In this document: in pieces, positions 9,011 to 18,008 of the stretch | Layout: each line of letters starts with the position of its first letter | Position numbering within the stretch: position 1 is the first letter of the stretch | Source: Bacillota bacterium | Lineage (GTDB): Bacteria > Bacillota > Clostridia > Christensenellales > UMGS416 | Reading direction: 5' to 3' | NCBI GenBank assembly: GCA_023421955.1 | Contig: JAEZSE010000050.1 | Span: 62,001 to 126,000, forward strand | Length of the DNA stretch: 64,000 bases | Translations under genes and position numbers: made by a program | Notes under the pieces: model-generated | What the model saw: the letters and a program-made list of their open reading frames with translations, nothing else | Told to the model about the DNA's origin: nothing | Database searches by the model: none

Positions 9011-10432
9011 CTAATAAACCCCGATCCTTGTCAGAGTTGGATACAACCGTGACTGTTCGATTCTTAGTCTGATGACCTTCGTTCTTACCTGACTAAAAAG
9101 GCATATCTTCTTATATCCCACTACGTTTCCAGTGAAGAATGGCTTGAATTGCCCGGAGTTATCCTCATATTCCAGCGTGAAGGCCTCAATCCTCTGGCCG
9201 GAGGAAGCGATATGCTCCATCAGCACCACTTTATCAAAAGTTTGCTCAGCAGGGAACCTTACCGCAATTTCTGCCTGCTCCACACCGTCTGCCGGCCTCC
9301 AATAAGTGCTTGGGTCGCCATCGGCAGTGCATTGCGGGCCATGGGCGACATCCAGAGAATCGGAGGCGCTCAGTACAGCGGTCTGCACCAAGTCGCAGGT
9401 GAAAGCCGAACGGATTGCGTCACCCAACTCTTTCAATCGGGCCACATCGTTTTCATGGAAAAGCCCCCGCTTGTCCGGCGGGATGTTCAGTAAAAATGTA
9501 GCGTTACCGCCAACGGAGGAGTAATAGATTTGAAGCAGCTCTTCGACTGACCTCACTTTGTCATTCTCCTCCGGATGGTAGAACCATTCCGGCCGGATGG
9601 AGGTGTTTACCTCGGCTGGGTACCACACCAGCTTCCCGGCGTGGCGGATGGCCTCTCGGCCGCCCAAGTTCTCGTCGGAGCTTGTGATACGGCGAGAGAA
9701 CTCGCCATTATCAATCTGCTGGGATTTCTCCTGGATCTTTTCCAGATCAAGCAGTGCTGCCGGCACCACGCTCCACTCGCTCGTGCGGCAGTGGCCGGCC
9801 TCATTGCCGCACCAGCGCACGTCCGGCCCGCACACGCTGATGCAGGCATCAGGCTGCAATTCGCGGATTGCGTGATAATAAGCATCCCAGTCATACACCT
9901 GGCGCTTGCCGTTGGGGCCCTCACCACAGGCACCGTCAAACCACACGCTGAACACCGGCCCGTAGTTAGTGAGCAGCTCACGCAGCTGACCCACGAAGTA
10001 GCGGTTGTAGGCTGGCGAGTCTCCGTAGCATTGCTCGTGCCTGTCCCACGGAGAGAGATAAACACCGAACTTAATTCCAGCATCGCGGCAGGCATCGGCA
10101 GCCTCGCGCACAATATCGCCCTTTCCGCCCTTCCAGGGGCAGTTTTTCACTGAGTGCTCAGTAAACGCGCTGGGCCACAGGCAAAACCCGTCGTGGTGCT
10201 TGCAGGTGAGGATCATGCCCTTCATGCCGGCGGACTGGATGGCTTTCACCCATTGCCGGGCGTCCAGCTCCGTGGGGTTGAAGATGGCCGGGTCCTCGTT
10301 GCCCAGACCCCATGCCCGGTTGGTATAGGTGTTGGGGCTGAAGTGCACAAAGGCGTAAAACTCCGTTTCCTGCCAGGCCAGCTGCCGGGCGGAGGGTTTC
10401 ACCTGTGCCGCATCCAGAATGAACTTCTCCAT
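9011..10432 (-). CDS. GH29 alpha-L-fucosidase with C-terminal discoidin-like domain
   Basis: 473 residues; start supported by GGAAGGGA upstream. The N-terminal ~340 residues form a GH29 barrel: FVHFSPNTYTN, the CKHHDGFCLWPS motif with the substrate-binding HHDGF, and VWFDGACGEG holding the likely catalytic Asp nucleophile. The last ~110 residues resemble an F5/8 type C (CBM32-like) beta-sandwich (TADGDPSTYW, EAFTLEYED, RTKVIRLRI). No signal peptide, so it should act in the cytoplasm on imported oligosaccharides. It precedes the DUF4037 gene's neighbour position: the DUF4037 gene lies 34 bases upstream on the same strand. The family is clear; alpha-L-fucose specificity is the usual but not certain activity. 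Confidence 0.9.
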   Translation of the reverse strand: MEKFILDAAQVKPSARQLAWQETEFYAFVHFSPNTYTNRAWGLGNEDPAIFNPTELDARQWVKAIQSAGMKGMILTCKHHDGFCLWPSAFTEHSVKNCPWKGGKGDIVREAADACRDAGIKFGVYLSPWDRHEQCYGDSPAYNRYFVGQLRELLTNYGPVFSVWFDGACGEGPNGKRQVYDWDAYYHAIRELQPDACISVCGPDVRWCGNEAGHCRTSEWSVVPAALLDLEKIQEKSQQIDNGEFSRRITSSDENLGGREAIRHAGKLVWYPAEVNTSIRPEWFYHPEENDKVRSVEELLQIYYSSVGGNATFLLNIPPDKRGLFHENDVARLKELGDAIRSAFTCDLVQTAVLSASDSLDVAHGPQCTADGDPSTYWRPADGVEQAEIAVRFPAEQTFDKVVLMEHIASSGQRIEAFTLEYEDNSGQFKPFFTGNVVGYKKICLFSQVRTKVIRLRIEQSRLYPTLTRIGVY

Positions 10433-10466
10433 GTCGTCCCTTCCTAACTGTTTTCTTCCTGGTGTT

Positions 10467-11255
10467 TCATTCCGGAAGCGAGAGTACGTCGTCGATCAAC
10501 CGGAGCATGGCTCTATACTGGCGCTCCAGGCAATCCGGGCCATTTCCAGGGTAGAGGATTTCCATAACTTGTTCCCCCAGGCTCTCCGGTTTCACGGAGA
10601 ACTTTTCGGTATAATGAAGGTTCATCCCATCGCCGGGAAAATAGAACCGGTTCAACGCGTAGATCACCTGCATCACATCGTTGATGAGCCTCGACGTGAT
10701 CGACGCACAGAAAACAGGGTCACGGCGGGTCACCTTGTTGCGGTAATGGTAATCGTTGCGCCAGTAGCGAAGGGAAAAGGAGCACCTGTCCAGGATGGCC
10801 TGCCGGAGCGTTTCTGGATAAACGGCCAACCGGTCCTTCCATCCTTGCGCGATGCCGCAGGGGTCTTCCACAATTGCCTGGTTATAGATATCTGTCAAGA
10901 AATGATAGCCCCACACATTCCAGAACATCGGCACAGGAGCCGCCTTGCCGGAAATCCACTCGTCCAGCTGGCGATCCACATCCGACACATTCCTGGCCCA
11001 GACCCCATCGATCTCCACATCAAGAGCCTTCCATTTCTGAATGAAGCGGTTCAAATCTGCAAAGGCAGCATCCCATAATGGTTTATCAGCCTGTTGCGTG
11101 TAATATAGGCGGAAGTCAAAGTCAGAACTCTTGTCCGATAGACCCTTGCCGTGGGATCCGCCCAGCGTAATGGCATACCGTCCGTCCTTTGACATGCTGC
11201 GAAAAACCGGCAGCACATCGGCGCACAATTGGTCATACAATGCCTGATCGATCAT
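10467..11255 (-). CDS. DUF4037-type nucleotidyltransferase-fold protein
   Basis: 262 residues with an AGGAGGG ribosome binding site 5 bases before the ATG. A nucleotidyltransferase signature is visible near residues 31-50: GGSHGKGLSDKSSDFDF, that is GGS...DxD, as in aminoglycoside-type transferases. The remaining ~150 residues are helical and fit DUF4037. It probably transfers a nucleotidyl group, but the acceptor is unknown. It is the first gene of a two-gene unit with the downstream GH29 gene (34-base gap), which is an unusual pairing. It is read divergently from the AraC gene at 11448. Confidence 0.75.
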   Translation of the reverse strand: MIDQALYDQLCADVLPVFRSMSKDGRYAITLGGSHGKGLSDKSSDFDFRLYYTQQADKPLWDAAFADLNRFIQKWKALDVEIDGVWARNVSDVDRQLDEWISGKAAPVPMFWNVWGYHFLTDIYNQAIVEDPCGIAQGWKDRLAVYPETLRQAILDRCSFSLRYWRNDYHYRNKVTRRDPVFCASITSRLINDVMQVIYALNRFYFPGDGMNLHYTEKFSVKPESLGEQVMEILYPGNGPDCLERQYRAMLRLIDDVLSLPE

Positions 11256-11405
11256 GGGGCCCTCCTGAAATATGGTTACCGCTTATGGTATCTGAATTCG
11301 ATATCATTATATTTCTTATAGTGAAAACAAGCAATTCCTGATTATTCATGATGTTTTGTTATATTCACCTCGTATATCTTGAAAACGCCTGCAAGGCTAT
11401 GTATG

Positions 11406-11438
11406 ATTCATTGGGGTTACTAAGTCTAATTCATTGGG
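11406..11438 (+). promoter_or_regulatory. Direct repeat upstream of an AraC gene
   Basis: Two exact copies of ATTCATTGGG, starting at 11406 and 11429 (23 bases apart, about two helical turns), lie just before the AraC gene. The second abuts its ribosome binding site. AraC proteins often bind direct repeats of this spacing, so autoregulation is possible. This is inferred from position only. A cre-like sequence at 11380-11393 is too weak to call. Confidence 0.3.
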
Positions 11439-11447
11439 AGGAGCCCG

Positions 11448-12275
11448 ATGCCAGAGCCCACATACGCATTCTTTTCCATTGACAGCAATGATCTTGCACT
11501 GCCCTTGATTGTATCCAGTATCGGCCTCAGCCAGGATCAGAAAGGGATTGTCCGTGAGAATGGCCATGAGCACTTCCACTTTTTTCGCTGCATCGACGGT
11601 GAAGGGAAGCTTACTGCGGGAGGCCGTTCCTTTACAGTCGGCAAGAATATGGCGATTGTGCTGTTCCCCAACGAACCGCACAGCTATGCCCCTGTGCAGG
11701 AGCCATGGATTGTGGACTGGTTCACATTCACCGGAGCAGGAGCGGAATCGTTTCTGGGTTATCTTGGTGTGACACACTCTGTCGCGTTTGATCTGCTTTC
11801 TCCGGGACTATTAGCCACAGAGATCATGAAGTTTTACACCTTGCTCAAAGGGAGCAAACTATCTCAAAAGCTGGATCTCTCCTGCCAGATGTATCAAACA
11901 CTGGGGCTTTTATATGGGGCCATGCCATCAGGCAAACACAAGCCCAGAGGCCTGCAATATGAAAAGATCGAGCCAGCGATCCGATACATTGAGCAGAATT
12001 TCCACCGCACCTTGACCCTGGCTCAGCTTGCTGAAACGGTCGGCGTTTCAACCAAATATTTCTGCCGCCTGTTTCAGCAAACCATGCACACACGACCGTT
12101 TCAGTTCATCAACACCGTCCGAATCAACGAGAGCAAGCGGAGGCTGTTGGAAAGGCGGGAGATGAGCATCCGTGACATCGCATCGCAATGCGGTTATGAT
12201 AATATTAGCTACTTCAATCAAGTGTTCAAGGAAATGACTGGGATGTCTCCAATGGAATTCCGACAGCTGAACTGA
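11448..12275 (+). CDS. AraC-family transcriptional regulator with cupin sensor domain
   Basis: 275 residues; start supported by GGGAGGAG 7 bases upstream. Residues ~20-110 look like an AraC-binding cupin (ENGHEHFHFFRCIDG, LFPNEPHSYAP), which normally senses a sugar. Two helix-turn-helix motifs fill residues ~175-275 (TLAQLAETVGVSTKYFCRLF and IRDIASQCGYDNISYFNQVFK). It is cytoplasmic with no membrane segment. It stands alone between the divergent DUF4037/GH29 unit and the convergent GH29 gene at 12372, and probably regulates one or both in response to an internal sugar. Confidence 0.9.
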   Translation: MPEPTYAFFSIDSNDLALPLIVSSIGLSQDQKGIVRENGHEHFHFFRCIDGEGKLTAGGRSFTVGKNMAIVLFPNEPHSYAPVQEPWIVDWFTFTGAGAESFLGYLGVTHSVAFDLLSPGLLATEIMKFYTLLKGSKLSQKLDLSCQMYQTLGLLYGAMPSGKHKPRGLQYEKIEPAIRYIEQNFHRTLTLAQLAETVGVSTKYFCRLFQQTMHTRPFQFINTVRINESKRRLLERREMSIRDIASQCGYDNISYFNQVFKEMTGMSPMEFRQLN

Positions 12276-12303
12276 CCAGACGAATTGGTGAAAAGCAAGC
12301 CGC

Positions 12304-12330
12304 TGGGCTGCGCGGTTTCGGCGCAGCCCA
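12304..12330. terminator. Hairpin between convergent genes
   Basis: Perfect 10-bp stem TGGGCTGCGC/GCGCAGCCCA with a 7-nt loop, lying between the AraC stop (12275) and the GH29 stop (12372). No long T tract follows on either strand, so termination is plausible but may be inefficient. Confidence 0.55.
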
Positions 12331-12371
12331 TTCGTCTACCAATGAACAAGTCAATTTGACGTCTTCAGGTT

Positions 12372-14087
12372 TTATAGGTCTTTTGTTTCTTTCGGCACCA
12401 ACTTCACCATGGTCATTGGGAACCCATGTCCATTTTCATTGGTCAAGCGTAAGGCACGGATGGAAATGCTATGCATGCCTGTCTTGTCAATCCGGACATC
12501 ACCTGCATGGAATGTCCGCTTCTGGAACCCCGTTGTTGCAATACCGCTGTCTTCCACCTGGAAACTGCATTCCTGGTCATTGTATTGCACAACCAGCTGG
12601 TGGCCGAAATCCCACAGGCCGTTGAAGTCAGTGCTGGCTGTCACCATCACATCGAATTGACCGGGGTGTTCGCAGAAGAAATCCCAGCTAAACCAATCTT
12701 CAGTGGAGAACCAGCGCTTCACGACACCGGTGATATTCACATGGGCTTTTGATTCTGAACCAGATGAATGAAGAGTTGCCAGGCAGGCCGGAAGCTGAAT
12801 GCAGCCGGATCCATCCTGTATGATGCCTGTCTCCAGCAGCATCTGGTCTTCGAAACTCACTTTGAGCACATTCACATTGGGGTCTGGGGCATCGCCGGGC
12901 AGGTGAATGGTCAGTTTGTTGTAACCCAAATCTGCACAGGGCTCGCTCACCCAGCCAATCTTCCTGCTGGGGTCTGCAAGCAGCCGGATATCTGCCACCC
13001 TGCTCTTGATGCCAGCCAATGAAATCGCACTCTGCCATTGATAGAGGTGCAGATAAAGAGAATTGCCTTTCGTCGTGATTTTACCCCAGGACGGCTTTGC
13101 CGTAAAGGGTGACGCAGTGGTGCCATGGATCGCCTCACCATTCACGCGCATCCATTCCCCAATACCCTGGAGCCTCTCCTGCGCCTCAGGGGGGATGATG
13201 CCGGTTGGGTCCGGGCCCACATTCAGCAGGTAGTTGCCGCCCAGGCTCACAATATCGATGAGCTGGTGGAGCAGTTCATTCAAGGGGCGATACCGGTTGT
13301 TCGGCATCTTGTTGTAGCCCCATGCGTGGCATATTGTCATCGGGGTTTCAAAAAAGACACCATTGTTGTATTCAGGCACTTCATCATCGCCCAGGCTGTG
13401 ATAATCAAAATCAGCAAACTCCCCCACCCTGCTGTTGACCATGCAATCCGGCTGCAAGCCCTTGATCAGCTCCACCAATTCCTGCGCCTGGTCTGGCCGG
13501 ATGAGCGATGGGGTGTCAAACCAAATGGTGCCGATCTGCCCATACTGAGACAAGAGCTCTTGCAGCTGGGGTTTGTCAAACTCATCCAGATAGACCTGCA
13601 GATTCTTCTTTTCCTCATCCGGATAATCCCAGAAGTTGCCATAATTTCCATAACGGTCCGGCGACTTCTTCTCCAGGCTCTGCGCATGCGGATGCCGCCA
13701 CTCGCGCACATGAGAGTAGTAAAAGCAAAGTTTTATTCCATGTTTCTCGCAGGCCTTTGCCAGATCAGCCATCACGTCTTTCCCATATGGGGTGCCATCC
13801 ACAATATTGTATCGGTCAACCTTTGTTTTGAACATGGAGAAGCCGTCATGGTGTTTGGCCGTGATCACGATATATTTCATCCCCGTGCTTTTGGCGAGCT
13901 TGACCCATTCCTCTGCATCAAAGTTCACAGGGTTGAATTCTGCGGCAAGTTTTTCATACTCTTTTACCGGGATGCGCTTGAAATACATCACCCATTCGCC
14001 CATTCCCATCAGGCTGTAAATGCCCCAATGGATGAACATGCCGAACCTGCCCTCGTTCCACCAGGCTTGCACATTGCTTTGTGTCAT
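12372..14087 (-). CDS. GH29 alpha-L-fucosidase with C-terminal beta-sandwich extension
   Basis: 571 residues from the ATG at 14087, chosen because AGAGGGA lies about 6 bases upstream. The longer frame to 14150 runs through an intercistronic hairpin and is rejected. The GH29 domain covers residues ~5-340: FGMFIHWGIYS, the TAKHHDGFSMF motif, and IGTIWFDTPS carrying the probable Asp nucleophile. A small C-terminal domain follows (~340-430), then a ~130-residue beta-rich domain that resembles a carbohydrate-binding module. No signal peptide. It is the last gene of the importer operon running from 17840, so it probably degrades what that importer brings in. Confidence 0.9.
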   Translation of the reverse strand: MTQSNVQAWWNEGRFGMFIHWGIYSLMGMGEWVMYFKRIPVKEYEKLAAEFNPVNFDAEEWVKLAKSTGMKYIVITAKHHDGFSMFKTKVDRYNIVDGTPYGKDVMADLAKACEKHGIKLCFYYSHVREWRHPHAQSLEKKSPDRYGNYGNFWDYPDEEKKNLQVYLDEFDKPQLQELLSQYGQIGTIWFDTPSLIRPDQAQELVELIKGLQPDCMVNSRVGEFADFDYHSLGDDEVPEYNNGVFFETPMTICHAWGYNKMPNNRYRPLNELLHQLIDIVSLGGNYLLNVGPDPTGIIPPEAQERLQGIGEWMRVNGEAIHGTTASPFTAKPSWGKITTKGNSLYLHLYQWQSAISLAGIKSRVADIRLLADPSRKIGWVSEPCADLGYNKLTIHLPGDAPDPNVNVLKVSFEDQMLLETGIIQDGSGCIQLPACLATLHSSGSESKAHVNITGVVKRWFSTEDWFSWDFFCEHPGQFDVMVTASTDFNGLWDFGHQLVVQYNDQECSFQVEDSGIATTGFQKRTFHAGDVRIDKTGMHSISIRALRLTNENGHGFPMTMVKLVPKETKDL

Positions 14088-14116
14088 CGTGATCCCTCTT
14101 TTCCAGTTTGGGTAAC

Positions 14117-14160
14117 AGGCCGCCGCAAGGGCCCGTGACCGGGTGTTCATGCGGCGGCCT
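14117..14160 (-). terminator. Intercistronic hairpin after the second binding-protein gene
   Basis: An 11-bp perfect stem (AGGCCGCCGCA with TGCGGCGGCCT) with a large loop, placed between the stop of the binding-protein gene and the GH29 start. It occupies the same relative position as hairpins at 3620-3662 and 26573-26609. It is likely to set different expression levels within the operon. Confidence 0.65.
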
Positions 14161-14183
14161 CAACTTATGGTGCTGTGGATTGA

Positions 14184-15866
14184 TTACTTGGCCAAGGCGT
14201 CATATGCCGCCTGGTTCAGTTTGAGGTATTCCTCAAAATTCAGTTTAGACAGGCCATCCAGATATGCTTGCCAATCTGTATCCACATTCTTCTTGCCAGT
14301 GATGAACTCGACCACAGCAGTCTTCACATAGTCCTGCAAGGGGGTCTGCAGCTGGCCAATCTTCGCGGAGTCGTCTGCGCTCAGGAAGAACGGGGGCACC
14401 TGCTGCACATCCGCCTTATAGGGGGTGAGCTTGATTGTGGCCTGATAGAGCCTTGCCTCGTAGTTCGTGGGATCATTGATGTCGCCATCCACCTGGAACA
14501 GATCCTTGAAGTCGGGCTCAACCAGTCTCATTCCCCAGCCCCAGATATCGTTGCGGGATTCGACGGATGTTTGCAGGTATCCGGGCAAGTATTTGTATTG
14601 CGCGGGGGTCTTGCCATCCATACCGGTCTTGCCGGCATCGGCCACGTCCCAGGTTACGCCCTGAATGCCGATGTTGGTGCGGATTGCCCAGTCCATCGAG
14701 CAGAACAGGTCTGCCATCTGCATTGCGCGGTCAGGGTTTTTGCACTTGTCCGTGATCGCAAAGGCCGCACCGCTCAGCATGACATCTTTGTCATACGGGA
14801 TGCCCTGATAGCCATTGGAGCCCTTCAACGGCAAGATGTTGTCATACTGCTTGGCACGATCCGCATTGTTGATGTCCACAAACATGGCCAGGTGGCCGCA
14901 GGTGGCAGCGCCGCCGATGGCGATGTCGCTGTTGTTGCCGATGGCGGCCATCTGCTGTTCGTTTTGCGTGAATGCGGCGGGATCAATCAGGCCTTCCTTA
15001 TACAGGTCTGCAATGTACTTCAAGCCTTCCCGCATGCCGTCCGTGTTGGCGGTCAGCGTGAACTTATCATCCTTGAGTTGCAGAAGATTGTAGGGATAAT
15101 AATAGGTGAACGAATTCAGCAGGAACAAATAGGGATCGGCCGCCCAGGTGTTGATGGCGCCAGTCAGCGGGATTTCATCCGCTTTGCCGTTCCCGTTCGG
15201 GTCCTTGGTTTTGAACGCGATCAACACATTCTTGAACTCTTCGGTGGTGGTCGGCATTGAGAGATTCAAAGTCTTCAGCCAATCCATGTTCATCCAGAGC
15301 TTGACGGCGCAGGCACCGTGGCCCGTGATGCCGGAGTCCGCGCTGGGGATTCCATAGATGTTGCCGTCCGGCGTGGTCATTTGAGTCTTCCACTCAGGAT
15401 GCTCAGCCCATCTCGCCTTCAGGTTGACGGCATACTGATCAATCAGGTCATTGAGAGGAATCAGGATCTTCTCCTGCGTGCCGTATTTCACAAGCTCCGC
15501 ATTGGAGAGCCCGGGCCCGAGGAGGAGATCCGGATAGTCACCGCTGGCAAGCATCAATGTAAGCTTGTCATGGGCACCATCATTGGGAACGGCGACAAAG
15601 TCCAGGTGAACACCTGTCTTTTCTTCCAGCTCGATTGTCTCAAGGTTCTTCACCGGATCGGGCACATTCGTCTGCAGCACAAAAAATGCTGACATTGTCA
15701 CCTTTTCGATCGGAGCAGGAGTGGCTTCAGCCGAAGCGGTTTCGGCAGCCGAGGAAGGAGCAACTGTTGGGGCGGTGGTCGGGGCTGGCGTTGCGGACGA
15801 GCAAGCCGCCATTGACGCAAGCATCAACAAGGCAAGCATGAGTATTGCCAGTCTTCTGAGCTTCAT
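14184..15866 (-). CDS. YtcQ/LplA-type extracellular sugar-binding lipoprotein
   Basis: 560 residues with AGGAGG upstream of the ATG. The signal peptide ends in SMAAC with Cys22, followed by an Ala/Thr/Pro-rich linker. The mature protein is a long family-1 solute-binding protein of the type that works with LplB/YtcP permeases: EKTGVHLDFVAVP, SGDYPDLLLG, WLKTLNLSMPTTTEEF and DPNGNGKADEIPL, the last a calcium-loop-like motif typical of this group. It captures oligosaccharides for the permeases encoded upstream at 15939 and 16872. Similar in type, though not identical, to the lipoprotein at 26652. Confidence 0.9.
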   Translation of the reverse strand: MKLRRLAILMLALLMLASMAACSSATPAPTTAPTVAPSSAAETASAEATPAPIEKVTMSAFFVLQTNVPDPVKNLETIELEEKTGVHLDFVAVPNDGAHDKLTLMLASGDYPDLLLGPGLSNAELVKYGTQEKILIPLNDLIDQYAVNLKARWAEHPEWKTQMTTPDGNIYGIPSADSGITGHGACAVKLWMNMDWLKTLNLSMPTTTEEFKNVLIAFKTKDPNGNGKADEIPLTGAINTWAADPYLFLLNSFTYYYPYNLLQLKDDKFTLTANTDGMREGLKYIADLYKEGLIDPAAFTQNEQQMAAIGNNSDIAIGGAATCGHLAMFVDINNADRAKQYDNILPLKGSNGYQGIPYDKDVMLSGAAFAITDKCKNPDRAMQMADLFCSMDWAIRTNIGIQGVTWDVADAGKTGMDGKTPAQYKYLPGYLQTSVESRNDIWGWGMRLVEPDFKDLFQVDGDINDPTNYEARLYQATIKLTPYKADVQQVPPFFLSADDSAKIGQLQTPLQDYVKTAVVEFITGKKNVDTDWQAYLDGLSKLNFEEYLKLNQAAYDALAK

Positions 15867-15938
15867 AACAAATCCTCCTGTTTGTCAATTATAGAAACAG
15901 CCGCGCGCGCTGTGCCTACCAATAGGATGTGACACGGA

Positions 15939-16856
15939 TCAGCCTTTGATTGATCCAATCATGATGCCCTTGATGAAATACTTCTGAATGAAGGGATAAA
16001 TCACCAGCAGCGGAGCGCTGGAAACGATAATCAGCGAATATTTGAGCAGTTCGCTCAAATAGGCCTTTTCCATCATTGTTTTTGCGTCAGACTTACTGAT
16101 GGAGTTGATGTCAAACTGATTGGCAATAATAATGTCCCTCAAGACAATCTGCAAGGGGAACTTGTTGCTGTCTTTCAAGAAGATCAACGCATTGAAGTAG
16201 GAGTTCCATTGGCCCACGGCAAAATTCAACGCCAACACCGCCAGTATAGGCTTGGACAGCGGCAGAATCACCCGGAAAAAGTACTGGGTGTAACTCCCCC
16301 CATCCAGGCAGGTTGCTTCATACAGTTCCTCAGGGATCGTGGATTGTATGAATGTTCTGCCGATGATGGCCAGCCACACACTGAAGGCTCCCGGCAGAAT
16401 GATCGCCCATATGGTGTTATACATCCCCAGGGTTTTGATCAGGATGTATGTGGGCAGCAATCCACCACCAAAAAACATCGTAATCATAAACAACACGGTG
16501 ATAAATCGTCGCAGAGGGAATTCCTTGCGGGAGAGTACGAACGCCCCTAGGATCGTGACAATCACCCCGATTGCCGTGCCGCAGACTGTGTAAAGGATGG
16601 AGTTGGAATAACCTGTCCACACCTGGGCATTGGCAAATACTGCCTGATACCCCTGCAGGGAGAATTTGACCGGCAGCAAAAACACTTGGCCGTTGACCAA
16701 AGATTCCGCCGATGAGAACGAACAGCTCACCACATAGATCAAAGGATACAGGATGACCAACGTGAAGAGGCCAAGAAACGAATAAATGAACCCAAGCAGA
16801 ATCCGGTCTATACTGGAACTTTTTATCTTGTTGAAGCTTTTCCTGCTGATCTTCAT
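15939..16856 (-). CDS. YtcP-type sugar ABC permease
   Basis: 305 residues from ATG 16856, with GGGGTG about 6 bases upstream; an in-frame GTG at 16865 would add three residues. It has six membrane segments and an EAA loop EELYEATCLDGGSYTQYFFRVILPLSKP. The C-terminus YFIKGIMIGSIKG is characteristic of this family. It pairs with the permease at 16872, 15 bases upstream, and the lipoprotein at 14184 to form a CUT1-type importer. No ATPase is encoded nearby. Confidence 0.92.
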   Translation of the reverse strand: MKISRKSFNKIKSSSIDRILLGFIYSFLGLFTLVILYPLIYVVSCSFSSAESLVNGQVFLLPVKFSLQGYQAVFANAQVWTGYSNSILYTVCGTAIGVIVTILGAFVLSRKEFPLRRFITVLFMITMFFGGGLLPTYILIKTLGMYNTIWAIILPGAFSVWLAIIGRTFIQSTIPEELYEATCLDGGSYTQYFFRVILPLSKPILAVLALNFAVGQWNSYFNALIFLKDSNKFPLQIVLRDIIIANQFDINSISKSDAKTMMEKAYLSELLKYSLIIVSSAPLLVIYPFIQKYFIKGIMIGSIKG

Positions 16857-16871
16857 CACAATCACCCCGCT

Positions 16872-17840
16872 CTAGAATAGGCTCGTTTCGCTCATTCGGG
16901 ACGCAAGCCAGTTCACCAGCACCAGGATGGCGCAGTTCACGACTGAGTTGAACAACCCAACGGCCGTGGCAAAACTGAATTGAGCTTGCTGGATACCCGA
17001 TTTGTATACATAAGTCGCAATGATTTCGGAAGTGCCATAATTCACCGGGTTTTGCATCAGGAAAACCTTTTCAAAGCCGACATTCAGGATTCCCCCGGTT
17101 GTCAGGATCAGCGTGATGATGATCGTGGGCATGATTCCCGGCAGATCAATATGCCAAATTTTCTGAAAGCGGTTTGCGCCATCCAGATAGGCCGCCTCAT
17201 ACAGCGCAACGTCTATGCCAGACAACGCCGCAATGTAGAGCACCGATCCATATCCGGCGCTTTGCCATACGCCTGACAGCACATAGGCAGGCCTGAAAAA
17301 CGATGATGAGCCAATGAAATCCACAGATTGCCCGCCTAGTAGCTTTATCAGCTCGTTTGCAACACCGTAACGGTATGAGAATAGCTGCATCAAGATACTG
17401 ACAACAACCACTGTGGAGATGAAGTAGGGCGCGAAGGTTATCGTTTGTATGGTTTTCTTCAGCCTTTGGCTACGAACCTCGTTGAAAGCGAGAGCCAGGA
17501 TGATCGGAAAAGGAAACCCGGCAGCAATGGAATACAAGCTCAGGATCACTGTGTTCTTTAAGATATCAACGAAAATGGGAGTATCAATCAACTGGTTGAA
17601 GTAGCGCAATCCCGCCCAGGGGCTTCCCATGATACCCTTCCGGATGCTGAAGTCCTTGAATGCCATCAGAATTCCACCCATAGGCAAATAGCAGAAAACG
17701 ACGACGAAGGCAACCGGTATCAACGCAAACAAGTAAAGCTGCCAGACACCCTTTGCCAAAAGATAACGCTGCAGGAAACTCTGCTTCTTTGGCAAGCCAC
17801 GCTTCTGCTGCACAAACGCTTCCGCTCCAGAAGTTGTCAT
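16872..17840 (-). CDS. LplB/YtcO-type sugar ABC permease
   Basis: 322 residues, first structural gene of this importer operon. It has an N-terminal cytoplasmic basic stretch, six membrane segments, the conserved YLPMGGILMAFKDF segment after the first membrane helix, and an EAA loop ALYEAAYLDGANRFQKIWHIDLPG. It is separated by 168 bases from the upstream AraC regulator gene on the same strand, and that gap probably contains the operon promoter. Substrate is inferred only from the GH29 gene at the end of the operon. Confidence 0.92.
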   Translation of the reverse strand: MTTSGAEAFVQQKRGLPKKQSFLQRYLLAKGVWQLYLFALIPVAFVVVFCYLPMGGILMAFKDFSIRKGIMGSPWAGLRYFNQLIDTPIFVDILKNTVILSLYSIAAGFPFPIILALAFNEVRSQRLKKTIQTITFAPYFISTVVVVSILMQLFSYRYGVANELIKLLGGQSVDFIGSSSFFRPAYVLSGVWQSAGYGSVLYIAALSGIDVALYEAAYLDGANRFQKIWHIDLPGIMPTIIITLILTTGGILNVGFEKVFLMQNPVNYGTSEIIATYVYKSGIQQAQFSFATAVGLFNSVVNCAILVLVNWLASRMSETSLF

Positions 17841-18008
17841 TCCTCAATTCTCCAATATCAATATGAGTTCATCTTATACATTTTCCACAAATGAAAAAGG
17901 GGCTTTTCTTAGCATAAGGCATAAAAGAAGTTCTGGCGGCAAGGGTTTGAATCCGGCAGTGAACAGTTCTTTATATTATCTGAAAAATTGCTTCGTCTTT
18001 AAATGTGA

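Noticed and set aside
11380..11393. TGAAAACGCCTGCA as a catabolite repression (cre) site
   Set aside because: Two mismatches at conserved positions; a single weak match is expected by chance.
13125..15260. Long plus-strand open frames opposite the GH29 and binding-protein genes
   Set aside because: They lie antisense to well-supported genes, lack ribosome binding sites and have His/Leu-rich products typical of antisense frames.
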